This document shows positions 32,461 to 44,126 of a stretch of DNA of 64,000 nucleotides, in pieces. The notes below the pieces were generated by a model. It was not told the DNA's origin. It ran no database searches and was given only the letters and a program-made list of their open reading frames with translations. How positions within the stretch are numbered: position 1 is the first letter of the stretch; the number at the start of each line of letters is the position of its first letter. The translations under genes were made by a program, and so were the position numbers. This DNA is from Ananas comosus (Eukaryota; Streptophyta; Magnoliopsida; Poales; Bromeliaceae), in assembly GCF_001540865.1 (NCBI RefSeq), contig NC_033637.1, positions 7,663,960-7,727,959 of the forward strand, in the 5' to 3' direction.

Positions 32461-33640
32461 TGATAGATGACTCTTCTAAGTTCAATTCAGTTGTTCGCCT
32501 CCTTAATTCATCTGATATTTCTTTATCGGCCTTAACCGCCGATCTCACCATATTTTTCGTATCGGCTTTAACAGCCAATTTTACCACATCATCATTACGG
32601 TCATTTCAACCGCCTTCCTAACTTTTTTGTTATTGGCCTATTTGGCGGAATCATTTCATAATCGATCTCGTTGGTCGGCTCCCTCAGCCGAAGCTTCTCT
32701 AAAGCTTCGGTTTCTAATCTTTGATGTTCCATTTCAACCAATTTGGTGGCTCCTCGGCTGCCACCATAGCTTCATATTTAGAGAAAATCAACTGTACTCC
32801 CTCTTCAGTAACTCTCACAAAAGAGTCTGGATCAGCATTGGCCCAATTGATGTGGCCGATTTCTCCCGCGTTGATGTCCACCATTTGGGGCCGCCCTTCG
32901 GCCCGGATTTCTTCGACTTTTTCTCCAATCCACTGGAATAGTTTTCCGTGGAGTGTGGAAGGTACGAACTCGTTTGCGTGGATCCAATCACGCCCAAGTA
33001 GTAGGTTGTAATGACTATCTACATCTGCCACAAAAAATACAGTTCGTAGAGTTTTAGAACCTACCGTAATCTCGGTCGTGAGCACCCTTCGAGCTTGTTG
33101 ACCGCTTCCAATAAAGTCTGTCCTAATTGTATCGGCGGGCTTCAATTCGTTCTCGCCCTTGCCTAACTTTCTGACCATTTGGGGTTACCCTTCGACCCGG
33201 ATTTCTTCGATTTTTTCTCCAATCCACTGGAATAGTTTTTCGTGGAGTATGGAAGGTACGCACTCGTTTACGTGGATCCAATCACGTCCAAGTAGTAGGT
33301 TGTAATGACTATCTGCATCTATCACAAAAAATGCAGTTCGTAGAGTTTCAGAACCTACCGTAATCTCAGTCGTGAGCACCCTTCGAGCTTGTTGACCGCT
33401 TCCAGTGAAGTCATAATTGTATCAGTGGGCTTCAATTCGTCCTCGCCCTTGCCTAACTTTCTGAAGAACGAAGTGGGCATGACGTTGACCATTGCTCCAC
33501 CGTCCACCATGACTCGGCCTACTGGCTGACCTTCGATCAAGGCCCGAATGAACAGCGGCCTCACAAATCTTGTCTGCATGGCCGAAAGTTTTTCGAAAAC
33601 CACCGCATCGGCCGGTTTGGCATCCTCTAATTGTAATTAA
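32461..33640 (-). pseudogene. pol: Element A protease and protease-RT linker, with duplication
   Basis: The retropepsin-like region reads TRFVRPLFIRALIEGQPVG and RVMVDGGAMVNVMPTSFF (about 33470-33570), with DGG where DTG or DSG is usual, as is common in Tat elements. The following domain (LTTEITVGSETLRTAFFVID, HYNLLLGRDWIH, LFQWIGEKIEEIR) is present twice because of a 294-bp tandem duplication. A Glu/Lys-rich linker leads to RT. Confidence 0.8.
32881..33464. repeat. 294-bp tandem duplication in element A pol
   Basis: Copy 1 (32881-33174) and copy 2 (33175-33464) both start CCATTTGGGG and end TTGCCTAACTTTCTG-like. They differ at about 20 positions and by a 4-bp gap. The duplication repeats the ITVGSKTLRT..LLLGRDWIH..FQWIGEKVEEIR coding block. 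Elements E and F have it once. Confidence 0.9.
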
Positions 33641-36600
33641 GCCACAATGAGCCCAACTTCTTCATCAACTATCTCCTCGTCATATTCAATATACTCTGCT
33701 TTGAAAGATTGTGGCAGAGTATATACTATATTGACATCGGCTAGTCCTTCGTCAGCCGATTTCGATTGTATTCTTTGTTTTTTTTCTTCAGACTCCTTAG
33801 CCGTCTCGGCTGAGGAGTCACTCTCCATCCGTGCCACCCTTTCCTTAGGAAGTCATCTCTCTCTCTTGATTATTGTCTCGATGGAGGCTATTTTGTCCTC
33901 TAACTCCCTCCTAGTCATCTTCTCCTCTGGTTCGGCCGTGGTTGGCCGTTCTATCTTCTATTTTAACCAAGGGACGGGCGATGAACCACCCGCCTCATGA
34001 ACGTTTCGCATCGGCCAAAAAGGGTGTGGTGGCTCATTAGGTCGTCTCCACACGTTCAGCCTCATCCCTTTCGCCTCCTCATAATGTTGTCTCGCCTCAG
34101 CTTGCATCCTCTGCTGCCGGCGCTTTTGTGTTTTTGTTAACATCGGCCCTTGCCATTTGGCCAATGGTTTGATTTCAACTTCATGCCACTGATCTACCGG
34201 CACATTTGCCGGTACTTTCACAGTTCTCAAATGATTCTTTAAAATTTCCTTTCTTTCCCAAGGTCTCGGCCAGGGCTATATACCGAGCTCATTGACTAAT
34301 CTCCGACCAAGGAACTCTATGTCTCCTTCGGTCATTCCTTCGAATTCTGGTTCTAGTCTCGGCCTGGCTTGATGTTGCCAGTGCGGCCGGTACCCAGGAA
34401 ATCTCTGCTTTGAACCAAATAATTTTTCTGGATAACTCCATCGGCTGTGATGTTCCTTTCTTCTACTATTGTAATAATCGCNGGTTCTAGTCTCGGCCTG
34501 GCTTGATGCTGCCAGTGCGGCCGGTACCCAGGAAATCTCTGCTTTGAACCAAATAATTTTTCTGGATAACTCCATCGGCTGTGATGTTCCTTTCTTCTAC
34601 TATTGTAATAATCGCGCAGGACTTTATGCATCAATAAGTCCTTCTTGTTTTGAACCGAATCAATTTCCGGTTCAGACTCATTGGAGGCTTCGTCTGAGCC
34701 ATCCTCCGACTTGTCATCTTCTTCAGGAATCTCTTCCCATTCCTCCGGAAAGGCCATCATCTTTTTCCATTCGTTGCTTCTTTTCTTGTCGTTGATGATG
34801 ACTTCCCAGTCCTTCTTTGTCATCTCGGCTTTGCACCTTATGCAAAGCCTAAGCGTCCTCTTGACATAAGCAATGTTTTTAGCGGTCTTCTTATCTGCAA
34901 CCGCTTTTCCTTTGGTGTCCACCATATTAACCTGCGAAGGAAATGGATTCTTGTCAATTTTCAAATTTTTATTTTCTTGGTCGGCAAATATGAGCCGACC
35001 CTCATTTATCTCTTTTTGAATCTGCCTCTTAAAGGCAGTGCACTCATTTGTTTTATGGCTCCATGAATGGTGCCATTTGCAATATCTTCTTCTTTTTAAT
35101 TCTTCTACAGGAGGTATAGTTTGACCCTCCTGCAGTTGAATTCGGCCATCTTTTAGCAACCGATCAAAATTAGATTGATCTTTGATACATCAAACGAATA
35201 TGTATATGCTGAAAAGCGCGCTTTTGCCTCACTTGATTTAGCAGGCTTTAGCAAGGCACATTTATATGGCTGTCGGTTTTTAACCATCTTGGCTGCATAT
35301 ATTTTAGCTTCATCAGCCGAATGTTTAGCCTCTTCAGACGAATTCGGCTCTTCATGAGCCGAAGATTCTTTAAGGAAAGAAATGTTTTTCTCTTTCCATT
35401 TGTTCCACTCTTTGTTTCGGCTCCATCTGGGCCGATCCTCATTATTTCCTCTTCGGAATTGCTGATATTGAGCAACCCGAACTCCCAAATCGAAAAGATT
35501 TGGAAAGTACTTGTCTTCAAAATGATCTTTAATTTTGAAATGCAAGCCGTTAAATGCCATTTTGGCAAATTTCGACTTTGGCATTCTCACAAAATAACGG
35601 CTCCTAGCAGTCTTGAATCGGTTCAAATATTCTTCAACCGATTCACCCGTCCTCTGTTTAAACTGAGCCAAATCAGCAACCGATAATTTCGGTTCTGATC
35701 TATAAAATTGTTCATGGAACTTTCCTTCTAATTCGTCCCAATCTCGGACGGAATTAGCCGACAGACTTGTATATCAAGTAAAAGCCGTTTTTGTCAAAGA
35801 AGTGTTGAAAAACCTCAATTTCAAAAAAGGATCTGCCGCAGCTTCTCGGCATTGTGCCGTGAACCGTGCAACATGTTCGACCGTATTTTCGGTCTCATCT
35901 CCAGAAAATTTATCAAATTTCGATATTTTTCAGTTTGCCGGGTATGGATGCTCTGCATCTATAATCGCAGGATACTGTGATCTAAACACAAGCCGCATTG
36001 CCGGCCTTGCACCTACTCCGAAAGTATTTTGGATGGCTTCTTCTATTTGCGCATATATTTCATTATTGTTCCCTAATACGGGAACTTGGGCTTGTGCTGG
36101 ATTCGGTCCTTGCGGTGGTCTGAAATTTTGTGCTATAGGATTCACTCCCTAGATATTTGGGGCTTGCCCTTTAGCCCCTATATTTTGGGGTTGGTATGCT
36201 ACTACTGGTGGAGGAGGTGGTAACCCCCATGCTATCTCCGGTTGCTGACCGGCATTCCCAACAGCCGGCCTATAAGCCGCTTGAAATGGTGTCCCCTGGT
36301 ATTGGGGTTGACCATTTACCGGTGTTACAGGATTTTGTAACACTGGCGTAATTACAGGCCCTTGTAGGCCTGCTATCGGTTGCTCATTGCGAGTTAATAA
36401 TTGCTCTATTCGGACAATATTCTCGTTAGAGCCCGTAATCGCGGCCAATACTGCATCTAGTCATGCAGTGCTAGCATGGCTATTTTGGTCTAAAACTTGT
36501 AGAGCCCGTGTCATTTGTCCGAGTGTCTGAGCCAAACTAGTCTCTTGCTGGTCAGATTGACCACTAGTCTCACCCTCGGCAGGTAAGACTGCTTGGCGTT

Positions 36601-36691
36601 TTGCAGCATTTTTCGAATTACTGGGCTGATCGCTCCCAGAACTTCTAGGAACGGCCCTATTACGTAGATTCATGGCATTATCATCAGCCAT
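33641..36691 (-). pseudogene. gag: Element A gag
   Basis: It starts at ATG 36691 (MADDNAMNLRNRAVPRSSGS), 36 bases beyond the PBS. Next is a Gln/Pro-rich region (QMTRALQVLDQNSHAS, GVGARPAMRLVFRSQYP). The gag core follows (VARFTAQC region, FKQRTGESVEEYLNRFK, FNGLHFKIKDHFEDKYFPNL). A zinc-finger-like CKWHHSWSHKTNEC at about 35030-35075 is typical of Tat gag. An acidic stretch and a C-terminal region (KWQGPMLTKTQKRRQQRMQA) lead to protease. Stops and frameshifts, for example near 36470, 35760 and 35160, break it. A duplicated 133-bp block with an n lies at 34349-34615. Confidence 0.85.
34349..34615. other. 133-bp duplication around an undetermined base
   Basis: 34349-34481 and 34483-34615 are identical except for one base and are separated by a single n at 34482. 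Elements E and F have this block once. It looks like two contig ends that overlap but were not merged. Confidence 0.85.
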
Positions 36692-36726
36692 TATATCAAC
36701 AAATAATAAAAATTACCTTAAAAAGT

Positions 36727-36744
36727 GTCCCACCGGGCGTGCCA
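36727..36744 (-). other. Element A primer binding site
   Basis: On the minus strand TGGCACGCCCGGTGGGAC begins 5 bases after the 5' LTR. It starts with TGG as expected for pairing with a tRNA CCA end. Element E has TGGCACGCCCAGTGGGAC at the same place. The tRNA was not identified. Confidence 0.7.
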
Positions 36745-36749
36745 AAAAT

Positions 36750-37479
36750 TATTGCGTGCCGACTTCCCTGACCCTAAACCCGGTCAAAGATCCTCCTCGA
36801 GGAGCGTGTCGATATGAAAACGGCTTCGGATAGTGACCCTCGAAGTTTGCATCCTTCAATTGATCAAGCGATTCGGCTGACGAGGGATCGAATCAGCCGG
36901 GTTTGAAACCTCTGCAGTAAATTCGGTTCGGCTGGATATGCCGAATGTACGTACCAAACAAGAACTAAGGTCGGCCGAAGAGCCAAATGACTAAAGAATA
37001 CAAGAATTGGTCGGCTTGAAGAGCCGAATGCCTTTATATTAATTGGTGAAAAATACAAGATTTGAGTGTGTCGGATGGCATGCAGACTCGGTTGATCTAC
37101 TTAATGAACTACTCCTAGGAAGAACAGTAAATGCGGGGAACTAAAAGTTACAAGTAGACTACTCCTAAAAAATGCGAGAAAATGCGAGGAAATAAGGGTG
37201 GTCTTTTATTCACAGGAAAAAGACCCTTTTTTAGGGCATTATTGACCTATTTATAGATCGCCCCTTGTGATCAGTTATTGCCTATACAGGATCGGCCACT
37301 ATTCCTGATTCTCCAGACCACTTTCAGCCGATCGGAACCACTTGCAACTGCTTGCGGTTACTGTAACTTCCTTTAAATCGTGCGGTTTAAGATCCTTCCG
37401 ATGCTCCCAGTGCATTGCGAGTCAATACAACTGAATGGAGTACCGGTGTACCATATGTCCGCGCCTTATTGGCTTAACA
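36750..37479 (-). repeat. Element A 5' LTR
   Basis: 730 bp; the plus-strand start is TATTGCGTGCCG (inner end) and the end is TTGGCTTAACA. On the element strand TATAAATA lies at 37248-37255. It differs from the 3' LTR by scattered substitutions and the deletion there, so the insertion is not recent. Confidence 0.9.
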
Positions 37480-37551
37480 GGTGCATCGGGAGTAGAAAAA
37501 AAAAAAAGAATTACAGCATAATCGTAAGGCATAACCGCAAGCGATTTTGAG

Positions 37552-37985
37552 TAGAGATGTCAACGAGTCGGATTCGGGGCGGATTTTTAAAAACCCGAAT
37601 CTAAACCCGACTCCAAATCCGAGACCCGAATCCAAACCCGAACCCGACGGATTTTAAAAATCCATATCCAAATCCGAACCCGACCAAAAATCCAAAACCC
37701 GAACCTAAACCCGAAAATTTGAACCCGAAACAATTATTTTTTTTTTCAATATTTCAAAATATATTATATTAAATCTAAATTTTTAAAATACAAATTCAAA
37801 TATAACATCAAATTTATATATATATGTTATATAATACAAAATAAATTCGGGTTCGAGTTGGGTTTGGGTCGGGTACAGTCAAAATCCACATCCGAATCCA
37901 TATCCATTTAGCATCGGATATATCAATTTCATTCGAGTTCGGATTCGGATAAAATTTCGGATATCCATATCCATTGACATCCCTA
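37552..37985. mobile_element. hAT-type MITE (434 bp) between elements A and F
   Basis: Begins TAGAGATGTCAACGAGTCGG and ends CCATTGACATCCCTA, forming inverted repeats. It is flanked by ATTTTGAG (37544-37551) and GTTTTGAG (37986-37993), 7 of 8 matching. The inside is made of AAACCCGAA and CCATATCC repeats with an AT-rich centre. The flanks 37485-37543 and 37994-38095 hold nothing I recognise. Confidence 0.75.
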
Positions 37986-38095
37986 GTTTTGAGCGGTTAT
38001 GATCGGTTCGTAGTGGCCCATAAAAATAGGAGAGAGGCCGATCGTGTACATAACTGCACAATAATAAGCGGAATATAAAGAGGTGAGTAACGCCT

Positions 38096-38815
38096 TGTTA
38101 TGAGCCAAATTCCTCCACCGTTGACCTGGTCAAAGGCCTTCATAGGGAACCGTGCAGGAACTAGATCCGGCTTCAGATGGTGACAAGCTTGCGCCCTCCG
38201 ACGGATCAAACGATTCGACTGATGAGGGATCGGATCAGCCAAGTTCGAAAACCCTTACTATAAAAACAAATTTGGCTGAATGAGCCGAATAGATGAAATA
38301 CACAGTAATTGGTCGGCTGAAAGAGACGAATGCCTTTATATATTGGAATTAAATATGCAAACTTGTACAAACGCTAGTGTGCCTTCGGGGCATACAGACT
38401 CCGGGAATCTTACTTAGAACTACTCCTACGAAAAGCAGTAAATGCGGAAAAAGGAAAAGATTACAAGTAGACTACTCCTACGAAAAGCAATAGAAAATGC
38501 AAAGGGGATAAAAGTGGTCTTCTATTCTTGGGAAAAAGACCTCTCTTTTGAGCGTTATTTGCCTATTTATAGTCCGCCCTTACTGTTCAGTTATTGCTTC
38601 ATGATCGGCCACTTTTCTATTTTTGCGGGCCACTTCAAGCCGATCAAAATCACACATAACCGCTTGTAGTGATACCTTGCGGTTATTGCTATTAATTCGC
38701 TAATACTCCTGGTGCACCAAAAACCCCCTTTAATTCTGGCTTCTAAAGATCTAGGCTGAACCTTGCACCGATATGCCACATGGTGATTTATTATTAGCCC
38801 TAACAATTCCTCCCT
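38096..38815 (-). repeat. Element F 3' LTR
   Basis: 720 bp; plus-strand start TGTTATGAGCC, end TTAGCCCTAACA. TATAAATA on the element strand is at 38574-38581. The PPT-like CTGCCGAGGGAGGAAT follows (38816-38831 on plus). The left 5-bp flank is CGCCT; its partner would lie outside the window. The interval 38832-39194 is the diverged leader of the antisense gene. Confidence 0.8.
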
Positions 38816-40432
38816 CGGCAGCTTCCGAACAGACGATTCGGTAGCTGACGTGATCTTCTCCCGAGGTGCGATTTTCGAAATAGTCATTTCGAATTCCCTT
38901 GTATGATTTTCTTCTCAGCCGTCCTTTCTCCTTCGACGGTCATGATCTCCACATTCCTTTTGTCTTATCTGCAATATTAATTAGGTCATATTAATTGCTG
39001 CCATCTCTTCATCATTAGAGCCAGCCTCGAAAATCGATTCGACAGCTTTTCTCTTCCTTATTCTCCAAGCTTCTTCCCCTTTGCTTTGCTTTTCTTTGGC
39101 CTGAACCTTCATCTTCTTCACCCCCATCTTCAACCTTCTCATCCTCGATTTTTTAGGATTTTTCTTCGTCGTTTCTTTTCTTTTCTTCTTAAAAATGGCA
39201 CCACTTCCGCCTCTTCCTTCTTCCTCATCTATTGATTACACACTACTTCGACAATTCGTCCTGTCAGACCCCACTCGATTTCTTCTAGGGCCTTCCTTCA
39301 CTGATGATCCTGCTCCTGAAGATTCACCCTTCTCAGTTGAAGGCCTTCTTTTAATGGCTAACGCCATTCATCTTTCTTCTTGGTATACTTCGACAACTTC
39401 TAAGTCGTCTGGAAAAAATCTTCGAACATGGACAGGTGTTTCAGATGCTTACCTAGCCTAGTTAAACCGTGTCGAGGTTGCGTATGCTGACCTTTGGCGC
39501 GAAGTCAGAGTTTATGAAGCTATTCAACTTTCCAGAACTCCTCCTATAACCGACAACCTCCTTTGGGTTGCGGTTCTTTGCTTCTGGTCCCTTATTTCCA
39601 ATGTCTTTCTTTTCAGAGTTGGGCCTTTCACCCTTACTCTTCTAGATGTGGCGGTGATTGTGGGCTTACGCCGCCGCGGCATTACCCTTTCGATGGCCTA
39701 TAACCCTGATGGTGTAGTTGATTTTGAGGCCCACCTTGATTTGGCTGACTTAGCTTATACTAAATTCATTTGCTGATTTGCTGGTCAATCTACTACCCCT
39801 GTCTCTAAGAAGGAACATACAGCTTTCCTTCTTCACTGGTTATGTCGCAATCTTTTCTACACTCGCTCGCAAAAGATTAATCGCAATTTTGTTCCCATCA
39901 CCGTTGCTTTAGCCAACGGCGAAAAGTTAGCCTTAGGTACTTATTTTCTTTCCTTTGTTTATAGGGAGATTTTTAAATCCATCAAATCATTGCCATCAGG
40001 TGGCGTGGTTATTACTTCAGGATGTGGTGTTTTGTGGTTTCTGCAGATGTGTCTGCAAATTTATTTTCCCTATTTGTGCCGAACTCCTTTAGATTTGGAC
40101 TCGGCTACTCAGTTTGATACTTTCGATTTAGCTCTTGGTTGTCCTAAACCTTTAACTCCTGGTCAACCGAGTAATTTTTCCCGCTACTTCAAAGTGTTTT
40201 ATGAGAAGGATTTCCGCCTTCATGTCCACCGATCCTAGTTTGGGGAACGTACTACTGGTCCCTCATGGCTCCTGATTCGATACGAGGCCATTAAAAATCA
40301 GTTAGCCTCTTCTCGAGCTAGTGAGTATGCCGACGTGTGGTTTTCTATCTTGGCCACCAGAGATCTGCATGTCGGCTTAAAGAACCGTTCTAAATTGACG
40401 CCAAGCACAGAGGTTTATTCTCCTCACTATGT

Positions 40433-42915
40433 TGTAGCACACTGGACTTTTGCAAATTGCGAGGTTCGAGTGTTCGATTTGTATTCCGAACTTTTCCACA
40501 CTTGGTGGAGGGCCGTCGATGGTATACCGGCCTAAAAGTTCGATCTCGAGAGTTTTGGCAGAGTCCTGAGAGTTTTTACTCTCGGGGACCGGTCCCTGAT
40601 AGGAGAGACCGGTCCCCCAGTAATCAGTGCTGCACTGCCGGCGAGGCAACCGGTCCCTGGCTGTCGAGACCGGTCCCCGAGCGCGTCTGCGCGGGGAGAG
40701 ACCGGTCCCGCGCAGGGAGAGACCGGTTCCCGAACGTTGGATTTTCGGGGGCAGGCTTAGAGACCGGTCCCAGGTCCGGAAGACGGTTCCCTCTGGGCAA
40801 AAACTGCCCAGACGGCTGATTGAATTTGAATTTTTGAGGGACTAATGGATTTTGTTGGCTTTTAATGGCCTATTTGGCCATTTCACCCTCTTCTCTCCTC
40901 ATTTCTTCCCTTCCACCCTATCTTAGAGAGAGAAGAAGAGAGGGAGAAGAAGAAGAAGAAGAAGAAGAGAGCAGAAGGAGCTTGCTTGGAGCTTGTGGAG
41001 GCAATCATCTTCTTCCCCATTTTCTCACCTTGTGCTTCGAGCTGTGGTTGGAGCTTTGTGGAGATCAAAACTTCAACCTACTAGGTTTTGAGCCTTAGAT
41101 GTGAAGCTCTCTTTGAGGGTTGGTACAGTATCTCTACTTGATACATTTTTCTAGGTTTTACTAGATGAACCCTAGATTGGGATTCATAGGGTTAGATTTG
41201 GGGCTTTTTGATTTGAGGGCTTTGAAACCTTTTTGATGGTTTGGAACCTTTATATAGGTTAGATTGGAAGACCCCTACCTTCCATTTGAAGATTAAGAGA
41301 GGGTTTTTCACTGAGGTGAGTTTTTTTCCACCCTAGCTTGAGTTGGTTAATGATTGAACTTAGCGTCATTCGTTTCGACTAGATGACACTTGTTTTCATA
41401 CCTTTGGGTACTAGGAGTGTGGTGGACGCCTTCGTCGTGGCAAACGAAAGCTTTCGTTGACGACGGTGGTTTGGCTTCGTGGAATGGGGCGAATGGACCT
41501 TATCTCTTTCTATTTGTTGTAAAATATTTTTAATTCATTTCTATGCCTAAATGGAATTTATATGAATTTAGAGCACTTAAAATCATGCCTTGTGTATATA
41601 AAATTTCACTATATAGTAGAGATATATGAGTAGAATGCATGCATATGGGAAAAGTGTTTATTTGCAAGTGGAAAATACATCACTTATGATGATTATGACT
41701 TGGAATATGTACTTTGGAACATAGTTGCCATGCTCTGACATAGAGAAACAAGAGTGTCATCAAGGGCCACTTGAAACTCAGCAAACTATGAAACTGCACA
41801 TAGAGTATATTGATAGGCCACTACTTATCCGCTCATTCCATGTTAGAGACATGATGACATAGGGATAAGCCGTTGAGATACTTGACACATTCATGTTATT
41901 AGACATGAGGACTTGGTACTTGCGACAGATCGTTGCCGACTTGCCAATTGTGCTCATTCGCACATGCTTGTGAGGGTCGCTCCCTACAAGCGGCACTCCG
42001 GAGAAAGCCATCGCGATTCATATTCGCCGTGCGGGATTGGCGCCGAAGTGGATTGCCGTGGGACAGGCTCATTCTAGGTGGGGATGATGAACTACCACGG
42101 GGGCATTAGGCTCGGACCGGCCAGACAGCCTACGGGTGATTCAGGCCATAGACAGTCTCGGTGGGTCTCTTCAGATTTACTTTGAGTAATATTATGACAT
42201 GGGACAGATGATGACTTAGTGTACTAACTTGGACATTGACTAGAATAGTAAACAACGGAACTTTACTATTTCGCATTGTGACATTATGATATTGGAGATT
42301 TTACTTCATGCATAGTTGCTTCATACTTATGCTAATTATGCTAAGTAGAGATATCATGTTGTAGTAAGTTACATTTTTACTTACCTTTCGCTTTTCTACT
42401 TTTATAGTCACTGACATCTTTTGTAGCTTTGGGCCTCGTGGTGCATTCACTGAAGTCAGTAATTGCCCACTGGGAACTATTTTTAATAGTTCTCACGCCC
42501 CTGTTTTATGGTTTACTTTTCAGAGCCTTCGGCACCGGCGGAGGCACGGGATCGCGGCAAGGGGATCGCTTAGCTAGCTAGCGAGGAGCGGTACTTTGCC
42601 TAGGTGGTTTACTTTTTCTTTTTGTAGTTGAGAGAGTAAGAGGTTTTTGTATCCATGTATAGAGACCACCTATGTATCTACCTATAGCACTTGTATCTGG
42701 AATTTTCTTGTATCACTTTATGTTTTATTTAGTGGATTTATAGTTCTATCCTTATCCCTTGTTGTAGCATTTAGACATTTATTATGCTCTGATACTCCTA
42801 GATGTCTCTTATTATTGCTTTTATTATTATTGTTTTAGATGCCTCATATGTTTTAGACGTATGGCGGGTCTGGGCACGTGCCGGGCGGGCTTCCGCTGGG
42901 TCCCAGGGCGTGACA
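40433..42915 (+). repeat. Solo chromovirus LTR (2.5 kb) inside the antisense gene of F
   Basis: Begins TGTAGCACACTGG and ends CAGGGCGTGACA, with an exact 5-bp target duplication TATGT (40428-40432 and 42916-42920). A TATATA stretch near 41250 is a TATA candidate. Seven ACCGGT cores lie between 40585 and 40775. The right half resembles LTR a. Removing it rejoins EVYSPHY with VAHQFG of the antisense gene. Confidence 0.9.
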
Positions 42916-44126
42916 TATGTGGCGCATCAATTTGGTTTGGTTCAGGGAATTCCGGCTCCATCTAAACTCTTCACGGCCAATACTGCTCGCGACCGTCCTC
43001 CTACAAAAAGCAACGCTTAAGCCGATCGCATTTTAGCACTGGAAAATCGTCTTGGACGATTTTTCAAGATGGTGAGCTTTCAGCCCAATCATGCAAGAGT
43101 GCTAGACTTTCGTTTCACTCGGAGTTGGAACACCTTTTGCCAGCAACATTTTTACAATATTATGACCTCTCTTTTTGCCAAGATTTTTCATACAGAAGGT
43201 ATCTTATCTTTTGATTAATTTGAATCTTTTTCTTTTTCTTCTTCTTTCTTTTAACTCTTTGCATTTAATCCTGGTATTTCAGGCAATGAGCCTTTACCCA
43301 TTCCACAAGAAGATGTATAAGACGAAGACCCTACGAATTCACCTCGTCCATCTACGATAAACTTTACTTTTGTTATGCTTTCTCTTTTTCTTTGTATGTA
43401 ACTATGTCATCTGATACATATTGTTTAAGCCGATTCCTACCATCCGACAAACGACTGATGGACTCTATACAATTGACTCAGCCGCCGCCACAAAAGTGGC
43501 GTAAAACAGTTGCCATCAGGATCCGTTCTGCTTCTCCGTCTCAGCCACCAGTACCTGTCGAAGAATCTCCGGCAAAAGAACCAAGTGTTGATGTCCCAGT
43601 CGACAGGGAAAAATCGACTCCCCCTATTTTCGTCGCCCCGATTTCTTCTGAGGTAACTCAGTCTATTCAAATTGATTCCTCTTCTTCTCATTCTTCAGCA
43701 GGGTCATCTCCACTATCTTCCGTCAAATACACCTCATCACAAAAAACTTCCCATGCCCACTTCACTTCATCCTTGGGCCGAGAAATGTCTGATATTGGAC
43801 GACAGGCTCGTCGAGAAGCTCGCCTGGATAGAAAATGAGAAGCAGAGCGAAAGTGAATAGAAGCTGCGACGGGTAAACAGGAAAAGAAAAGAGAAAAAAT
43901 GAAGAAAACATCTGCCTCACGGGAACTAGAGAATGAAAAGAGAGACAGAGAAGAGAGTGAAAAAGCAAAAATCCCGAAGAAAAGAAATGAGGAAGGAAAA
44001 GAACAAGAAAAAGAAGGACAACAGAAGAATGATGAAAGAGAGGCGGAAATAAGTACGGTTCCTCCTTCAAATCCTCCAACCGAGGCCTCAACATGGGTTC
44101 CTTTATCGATACCTAAAACAGAGGAT

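Larger units (their letters stand above)
21615..37479 (-). mobile_element. Element A: complete Tat-lineage Ty3/gypsy retrotransposon
   Basis: It is bounded by LTRs at 21615-22290 (3') and 36750-37479 (5') and flanked by an exact 5-bp target duplication GGTGC (21610-21614 and 37480-37484). On the minus strand it carries PBS, gag, protease, RT, native RNase H, a second archaeal-type RNase H and integrase. The second RNase H is diagnostic of the Tat/Ogre lineage. A large opposite-strand gene fills the space between pol and the 3' LTR. A 3.2-kb solo LTR is nested inside. Every coding region has stops or frameshifts, so it is not autonomous now. Confidence 0.9.

Noticed and set aside
29797..32941. 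Plus-strand ORFs across element A pol
   Set aside because: They are antisense shadows of RT, RNase H and integrase frames that carry clear family motifs on the minus strand.
40585..40775. ACCGGT arrays considered as a CRISPR-like repeat array
   Set aside because: The genome is eukaryotic, the spacing is irregular and the repeats are too short. They are LTR promoter motifs at most.
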